The notes below the pieces were generated by a model, which was not told where the DNA came from, ran no database searches, and saw nothing but the letters and a program-made list of their open reading frames with translations. DNA of 64,000 bases, taken from assembly GCA_018894105.1 (NCBI GenBank), contig CM032121.1, forward strand, positions 26,132,230-26,196,229, in the 5' to 3' direction. Shown here piece after piece: positions 58,249 through 64,000 of the stretch. Each line of letters opens with the position of its first letter. Within the stretch, counting starts at the first letter, position 1. This DNA is from Jacaranda mimosifolia (taxonomy: Eukaryota; Streptophyta; Magnoliopsida; Lamiales; Bignoniaceae). The translations under genes were made by a program, and so were the position numbers.

Positions 58249-59862
58249 ATTCCCCATAGTCTTAAGACCCATATTCTCAAAGTATCCTTCAAAGATCTTT
58301 TGCGATAGGGGTTTAGTAAGTGGATCTGTTATATTCTCTTCCGAGGTAACTCTTTCCACTCGGATGTTGCCCCTACAATGATCTCCCGGATCAAATGATA
58401 TCGCCTCAATATGTGCTTAGATCGCTGATGAGATCTTGGCTCTTTAGCTTGTGCTACTACCTTGTTGTTGTCACAAACGACAACCTCTAGCTCAGCAATG
58501 CTAAGCACTACATTCAACTCTTGATTGAAGTTTCTCATCCAAAAACCTTCTTTTGCAGCTTCTAAAGCTACAATATATTCTGCATCTATGGTAGAGTTAG
58601 CCGTGGTGTCTTGTTTAGAACTCTTCCAACTCATCGCACCACCATTGAGATAAAATTGAATCCAGAAGTGGATTTTAGGTCATCTACATCATATTGGAAA
58701 TTAGAATCTGAACACTCTTCGAGTTTCAATTCTCCACTGTCGTACACAAAAAACAAGTCCTTAGTTCTTCTCAAGTACTTAAAGATTGCTTTTATGGCTA
58801 TCTAGTGACTTTCACTGGGATTGGATTGGAAACAGCTGATAACACTTAGAGCGTGAGCCACATCCGGTCTTATATATTGAACTACATATATTATGCTCCC
58901 TATAGCAGACGCATACGGTATGTGGGACATTCTTTATCTCCCGTTGTCAGTCATAGGGGCTATAGACTTGGAAAGACACATGTCATACATATATGAAGAA
59001 ATCCCCTCTCGAATTCTTCCATACTAAATCTCTTTAGTATCTTGTTAACATGTGGGGTTTGGGAAAGCCCCAGCATCCTCCTTGATCTATCTCTATAGAT
59101 ACATATTCCCAATACATAGGATGTTTATCCCAAATGCTTCATGAAGAATTGAGTAGATAACCATGCTTTAGTACGTTAACTTCCTACCTCATTCCTAATG
59201 ACAAGGATGTCATCGACATAAAGCACAATATAATATACATTACTCCCACTAGCCTTCATATCCAAACACGGTTCAAACATATTTTTGACAAAGCCAAATA
59301 ATTTGATTATCTTGTCAAAACATATGTTCCAACTTCGAGACACTTGTTTGAGTCCATAGATGTATCTCTGGAGTTTGCAAATCTTTTACTTACTCCCCTT
59401 GTATGTGAAACCTTATAATTGCTCCATGTAGATTTCTTTATCAATGTCTCCACTGAGGAAAGTGATTTTCAAATCCATTTGCCATATTTCATATTGATAA
59501 TATGGGGTTGTAGCAAGTTGAATTCGAATGGACTTAGGCATTGCGACCAGTGAAAAGGTTTTCTCAAAATTAATATTGGGTCTTTGAGTGTAACCTTTTG
59601 CCACTAGTCGCGCCTTAAAGATTGCTACCTCTCCATCGACTCCTAGGTTTCACTTATAGATCTACTTGTAACCAACGAGAACTATTCCCTTCAGTGGATT
59701 TATCAAAGTCCATACTTTGTTGGAGTACATAGAGTTCATTTTGGATCTCATGGTGTCTAGCTAATGTCCTAAGTCTATGTCTAACATAGCTTCCTCATAG
59801 GTCTTCGAATAACTATCTGATTGGTTCATCTCTGAAGGAATCCAAACCTTTCGGGTTGTTTG
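58249..59862 (-). pseudogene. pol: Copia RT and RNase H of copy F
   Basis: RNase H is open at 58,634-58,329 (W-K-S-S-K-Q-D-T-T-A, V-V-V-C-D-N-N, S-K-H-I-L-R-R-Y-H). RT is fragmentary. The Y-V-D-D box near 59,212 is intact, and 59,604-59,413 holds K-G-Y-T-Q-R-P and W-Q-M-D-L-K-I-T-F-L. The linker with D-R-I-K is not reached because copy G interrupts at about 59,863. Upstream of the LTR the sequence passes straight from GGGGAATTG into TGTTGG, so the polypurine tract is missing. Confidence 0.82.
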
Positions 59863-61954
59863 TGAAAGAGGTGTAAGGCTAAGGATCCAATTTAAAACAT
59901 TTAAAAACTAAAATCTAACTTATCTTACACCACCACAAAGATTTAAATCATGCATAGTGGATTAAGGTTATAATGTTACCTATTGAGCAAAATCCAACCA
60001 AAGGGAGAAGAAGAGCTTCATTTCCTAAGAGGAAACTGCTACTAGCGTAGCTAGGCCTAATCAACATTTGATCTAGCAAATCACCTCAAAATTCAACTAA
60101 ATCCAAACAAAATGAAAGCTGACTCAAATAAGAGTGTCTAGGTATAAAATTCACCATTAGACTTCTTTGGCAAGACCTCAAACATAGACCTCAAAGTTTC
60201 TGTTGGAATAGAGGATCACCAAAGCAAGCAATCTGTAATTCGTCTTGCCTCTAATATCAAAGTCCACACACCTTTGGACTATCCTTTCCTTCTCAATTTA
60301 GCTGGAAAAATCAAGAAGGAAGAGAGCTAGGTTGAAGGCCAAAAATAGAGGGGGGGGAGATAAGAGATTGAAATCTCAAATCATGAGAGAATCACTTTTG
60401 GAGGGAATTTTTGATCTAACAATTAGATGAAAAAAGTGTGACTGATTCTTCTTGTTGGTTGTCCCTCTCTATATCTATATATAGAGGGAGGATGGTGTGA
60501 TGCCACCTTGGCATCACACCTTCCTCAAGGGGGTTTGCCAACTAAGCATGCTCACTTGCAAGCTTAATTTTAAATTTTCCTCCAAAACTGATTCTTCCAT
60601 TTAATTAAATTAAACACTTTAATTTAATTAAATATTGACTTAACATTTGAGTCACCAAACTTAACTCTTTAAGTTTGACTTCACCAACTGATAATCATGT
60701 GATACCAAATTAAATTAACAATTAATTTAATTGGATCAATTTAACAATTAAATTGAAGAGACCGAATAACTAAAAATTGCATTAAGATTTCTTCATCACA
60801 TTTTTGGTCCTCTTGGAATTTTTCTAACACCTAGAAAATTCCTCCTCATTATTTAGGATTTCCAATAGGCTTTTGTGTGTGACCCATTAGGTTCTACCGC
60901 TCATTGGACATGGGCTCACAACAATTGTGATTTTAGAATATCATATATTTACGTTAGTTTAAAACTCCTTTTAAACTAACTGACTCATATCAAATAATCT
61001 CTATTAATTGAAGTATACCCAATCTCCATGATCGATATCCAACCTCAAGCCCATAGAGCTCAACAATTGGTCGAATGAATGCTTATGGTGAACTATTCTA
61101 GCTTTACGCGTACCATGTAAGTACGGTCATTCCATCTCCTATCTCCACGAAAGAGCCTAGGGCAAGATATTTGTCAGCTCCCTAATAGCCTTAATGCTAT
61201 GCATCTATTTTTAATGTTCAATTCCTTTTGTGACCTCATTTTGGAAAACTTCTTTTCCAAATTGTCACACTGACTCCTTGGAATCAATCATTATAAAACA
61301 CATAGGAGATGTACTCGCCCTTCTCAAAGACAATGAGTTCAATCCCATCTTGAATCTTATTAACCTCCATGTCTAAGTAGCCCATGCCCAATCACCACCG
61401 AAATGCCCACTAAGTGGCTAGGGAGGAGTCAAAGCATGAGGACCTAAGCATAAGGTTACAATGAATCCTCAGGTCAAAGGACTAATTATATGCACTAGCA
61501 TAAGCTAGAGAACTAGCCACTATCGAATTGCCATTACGGCTATCTCGTAGGATCTCCGGGCTGGTCTCCAATACCTTGTTCTCTGACAAGGACCCACTAG
61601 TATGCACCCATATCACATATACTTTGCTCATGGAATGGGGCAACATCCAACCCTTGGATTTAGCATCGTTTGTGCAAGTCTATCTGAATCTTAGATGCTC
61701 TGTCTTTTAAGATTCTATAACTTAGGATGTTTAAGATCACGACCATGTAAGACTTATTTCATGATCACCACCGAGTGAACTGACCAAGTCCCATAGTCTT
61801 ATGTGATCTAAGGGCTTCAACCATATGCCAACAAAGTAATATTAGCATAAGATGAAGATGGCTATATAAGAATAATATCATTCAATCAAGCTTGTATCAC
61901 AAGTGAAATAGTTTACATCCCAATTTAATTAGCTTGTTGGGTACTATTCCTTTA
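59863..61954 (-). repeat. 3' LTR of copy G (about 2.09 kb)
   Basis: TGAAAGAGGTG...ACTATTCCTTTA on plus (the terminal AACA is mutated to TTTA). The hairpin array at about 60,600-60,757 is reduced and uses CAA loops, including TCAATTTAA-CAA-TTAAATTGA (60,736-60,756). Confidence 0.82.
60468..60526 (-). promoter_or_regulatory. Promoter hairpin plus TATA, LTR of copy G
   Basis: CTCTATATCTATATATAGAG (60,468-60,487) adjoins an inverted repeat with arms GAGGATGGTGTGATGCCA / GGCATCACACCTTCCTC (60,488-60,526). Confidence 0.58.
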
Positions 61955-61969
61955 ATCTCCCACTTGCCC
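61955..61969 (-). promoter_or_regulatory. Polypurine tract of copy G
   Basis: Minus strand GGGCAAGTGGGAGAT next to the LTR end. Identical to the family form. Confidence 0.8.
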
Positions 61970-63550
61970 TAAAGCTAGTGCCCTAAAGTTTTAAGAACCA
62001 TCTTCATAAGATGTCCTTCAAAGACTTTTTGCGATAGGGGTTTAGTCAGTGGATCTACTATATTGTCTTTCGAGGCAATTCTTTCTACTCGAATGTCGCC
62101 TCTACCTATGATCTCTCGGATCAAATGGTATAACCTCAAAATATGCTTGGATTACTGATGAGATCTTGGCTTGTTAGCTTGTGCAACCACACCGTTGTTG
62201 CCTCAAAAGATAACTATAGGCTTGGACATGGTAGGCACTGCATCCAATTCTTGGATGAAGTTTTTGATCCAAGCACTTTTCTTTGCAGCTTCTAAAGCTG
62301 TAATATAGTCTGCCTCAATGGTTGAATCAGCTGTGGTGTCTTGTTTGGAACTCTTCCAACTCACTGTGTCACCATTAAAGCAAATTATGAATCCAGAGGT
62401 GGAGTTTAGGTCATCTATATTGGATTGAAAACTTGAATTCGAAAACCCCTCATGTTTCAATTCTCTATTGTCATATACTAAAAACAACTCCTTAGTTATT
62501 CTCAAGCATTTAAGGATTGTCTTAGCGGCCATCCAGTGACATTCATCAGGGTTAGATTGAAAGCGGCTCGTGACACTCAGAACGTGCACTACATCCGGCC
62601 TTGTACATTGAACTGCATACATTATGCTCCCTATAGCGCACGCATAATGTTTCCTTGACATCTTTTGTCTTTCCGCCTTAGTCTAGGGGGCCATAGATTT
62701 AGATAGACGAATACCATGTCCTATGGGAAGGAATCCCTTCTTAAATTCTTCCATACTAAACTGCTTTAGTTTTTGTCAATGTACTATGATTGGGATAGCC
62801 CCAGCATCCTCTTCGATATATCTCTATAGATACGTATTCCTAATATGTAAGATGCTTCTCCCAAATCTTTCATGGAGAATTGAATAGATAACCATGCTTT
62901 AGTCTGCTCCAACATTCCTACCTCATTCCCAATGAGAATGATGTCATTGACATAAAGCACAATAAACTGTACACAGTTTCCACTTACCTTTTTGTATACA
63001 CAGGGTTCATACACATTTTTGATAAAGCCAAATGATTTGGCTGTACTATCAAAACGTATGTCCTAAGATCAGAATGCTTGCTTTAGTCTATAAATGGACC
63101 TTTCGAGTTTGCAAACCTTTTGCTCACTCCCTTTGGATGTAAAAAATTGTGGTTGCTCCATATAAATTTCTTCTTCAATGTTGCCATTAAAAAAAGTAAT
63201 TTTCACATCCATTTGTCATATCTCATAGTCATAGTATGCGGCTATGGTAAATAGGATCCGTATGGACTTAGTCATTGCAACTGGTGAAAAGGTTTCCTCA
63301 AAATCAATACCGGGTCTTTGAGTATAACCATTTGCCACTAGTCGCGCCTTAAAAGTCGCTACCTCTCCGTCGACTCCTAGCTTTCGCTTATAGATCCACT
63401 TGCAACCAACGGGAATGATTCCCTCTGGTGGATCTACCAAAGTCCATACTTTGTTGAATTACATGGAGTCTATTTTAGATCTCATAGCATCAAGCCAATG
63501 TCCCGAGTTTATGTCCAATATAGCTTCCTCATATGCTTTCGGATCTATAT
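61970..63550 (-). pseudogene. pol: Copia RT and RNase H of copy G
   Basis: RNase H is open at 62,661-62,203 (C-T-R-P-D-V-V-H, S-T-S-G-F, T-I-E-A-D-Y). RT is open at 63,440-63,216 (G-C-K-W-I-Y-K-R-K, K-A-R-L-V-A-N-G-Y-T-Q-R-P). It has TGA for Trp at 63,216-63,218 and is open again at 63,014-62,784. The catalytic box reads Y-V-N-D near 62,950, losing the first Asp of the pair. Confidence 0.83.
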
Positions 63551-64000
63551 TGATTAGCTTGTCTCATGAAGAAATTCGAACCTTTTAGGTTGCTTCTTGA
63601 TTCGGTCTGACTTACGTAGAGGATATATGCAAGGCTCACTACTTGTATGCACCGCTTGTGGGATTTGATCATTTTGAATTTCATCAAGTGCAACAACGCC
63701 TTTTCTATCTAATAGAAACTCTTTGTCTGAAAAGGTGGTGTTTCTCGAGACAAACACTTTTTGCTCTGAGGGATCATAAAAGTAATAACCCATAGACTCT
63801 CTGGGGTATCCCACAAACTTGCACAAGGAGGATCGACTATCGAACTTGTCTCCCACTAATCTCTTGACGTAGGCGGGAGACCCTGAAACCTTTAGATATT
63901 AGTAAGAGGGTGCTTTGCGATACCACATCTCATGTGGCATTTTTGGGTACTACATTTAGTAGCCTCGCCGTCATTAGAAAAGCATATCCCCAAAAGGATA
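63551..64000 (-). pseudogene. pol: Integrase C-terminus and linker of copy G
   Basis: The piece 63,856-63,554 holds G-D-K-F-D-S-R, K-F-V-G-Y-P-R-E-S-M-G-Y-Y, F-L-L-D-R-K-G and S-D-R-I-K-K-Q-P, the conserved end of the copia integrase and the linker. The sequence to 64,000 continues into integrase and is cut by the window end. Confidence 0.8.

Larger units (their letters stand above)
56009..59862 (-). mobile_element. Copia copy F, interrupted by copy G
   Basis: Minus-strand element inserted in copy E's 3' LTR; the left TSD would be TGTTA (56,004-56,008). Visible parts are its 3' LTR (56,009-58,248), RNase H, RT and the start of the linker to about 59,862, where copy G's LTR begins. The rest lies right of the window. 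Its polypurine tract is deleted. Confidence 0.87.
59863..64000 (-). mobile_element. Copia copy G, right end outside window
   Basis: Minus-strand element inserted in the pol linker of copy F. Its 3' LTR (about 59,863-61,954), RNase H, RT and integrase C-terminus are visible; the rest runs off the window. It is the innermost layer of the B > ATH > E > F > G chain. The left junction is uncertain by about 2 bp because the LTR end reads TGTGAAAG. Confidence 0.86.

Noticed and set aside
1..64000. Search for a host gene, bacterial-type system or other new cellular system
   Set aside because: Every stretch I could interpret belongs to a retrotransposon LTR, leader or gag-pol. No intron-exon gene, operon or defence-like locus is supported.

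Overview
This 64 kb window is plant nuclear DNA made entirely of long terminal repeat (LTR) retrotransposons inserted into one another. I see no host gene, tRNA, rRNA or CRISPR. The organism is a flowering plant with a repeat-rich genome. The evidence is Ty1/copia polyproteins, a Ty3/gypsy element of the Athila type with a tRNA-Asp primer site, 5-bp target-site duplications (TSDs), and high A+T content. I cannot name the species. Nearly every coding region is broken, so the window looks like pericentromeric or other silenced intergenic DNA.

There are three kinds of element. (1) Seven copies, A to G, belong to one large copia family. It is about 10.2-10.3 kb when later insertions are subtracted, with LTRs of about 2.0-2.3 kb, a tRNA-Met-type primer site and a leader of about 2 kb before gag. 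This layout resembles the Angela/BARE lineage. (2) One Athila-like gypsy element (ATH) has an LTR of about 1.26 kb and an ORF-1-like region downstream of integrase. (3) One small copia element (R, RE1-like) has 215-bp LTRs. A related solo LTR (S) is also present.

Layout. Copy B (plus strand) is the oldest visible layer, at 7,175-9,576 and 22,012-22,976. Copy A (1-7,174, plus) sits in B's leader. Copy C (9,577-22,011, minus, TSD TTAGG) sits in B's integrase, and S (9,993-12,194, TSD CAAAC) sits in C's 3' LTR. ATH (from 22,977) sits in B's reverse transcriptase. Copy D (26,504-41,125, minus, TSD TTGGA) splits ATH between protease and reverse transcriptase. R (33,441-37,746, minus) sits in D's leader. 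Copy E (from 47,697, plus) sits in ATH's 3' LTR. Copy F (from 56,009, minus) sits in E's 3' LTR. Copy G (from about 59,863, minus) sits in F's pol and leaves the window. The deepest chain is five layers: B > ATH > E > F > G.

Three points stand out. First, copies A and C are separate insertions that share the same stop codons and deletion in gag and protease, so their source was already gag-dead when it moved. They look like a non-autonomous subfamily mobilised in trans, as BARE2 is by BARE1. Second, the LTRs of the large family carry two conserved non-coding structures: an array of short hairpins with TTAA-CTC/CAC-TTAA cores in U3, and a GATGC...GCATC hairpin beside the TATA box. Third, the nesting order, the TSDs and a sibling LTR that preserves the empty site allow the insertion history to be read directly. 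All boundaries and homologies were read by eye without database searches.
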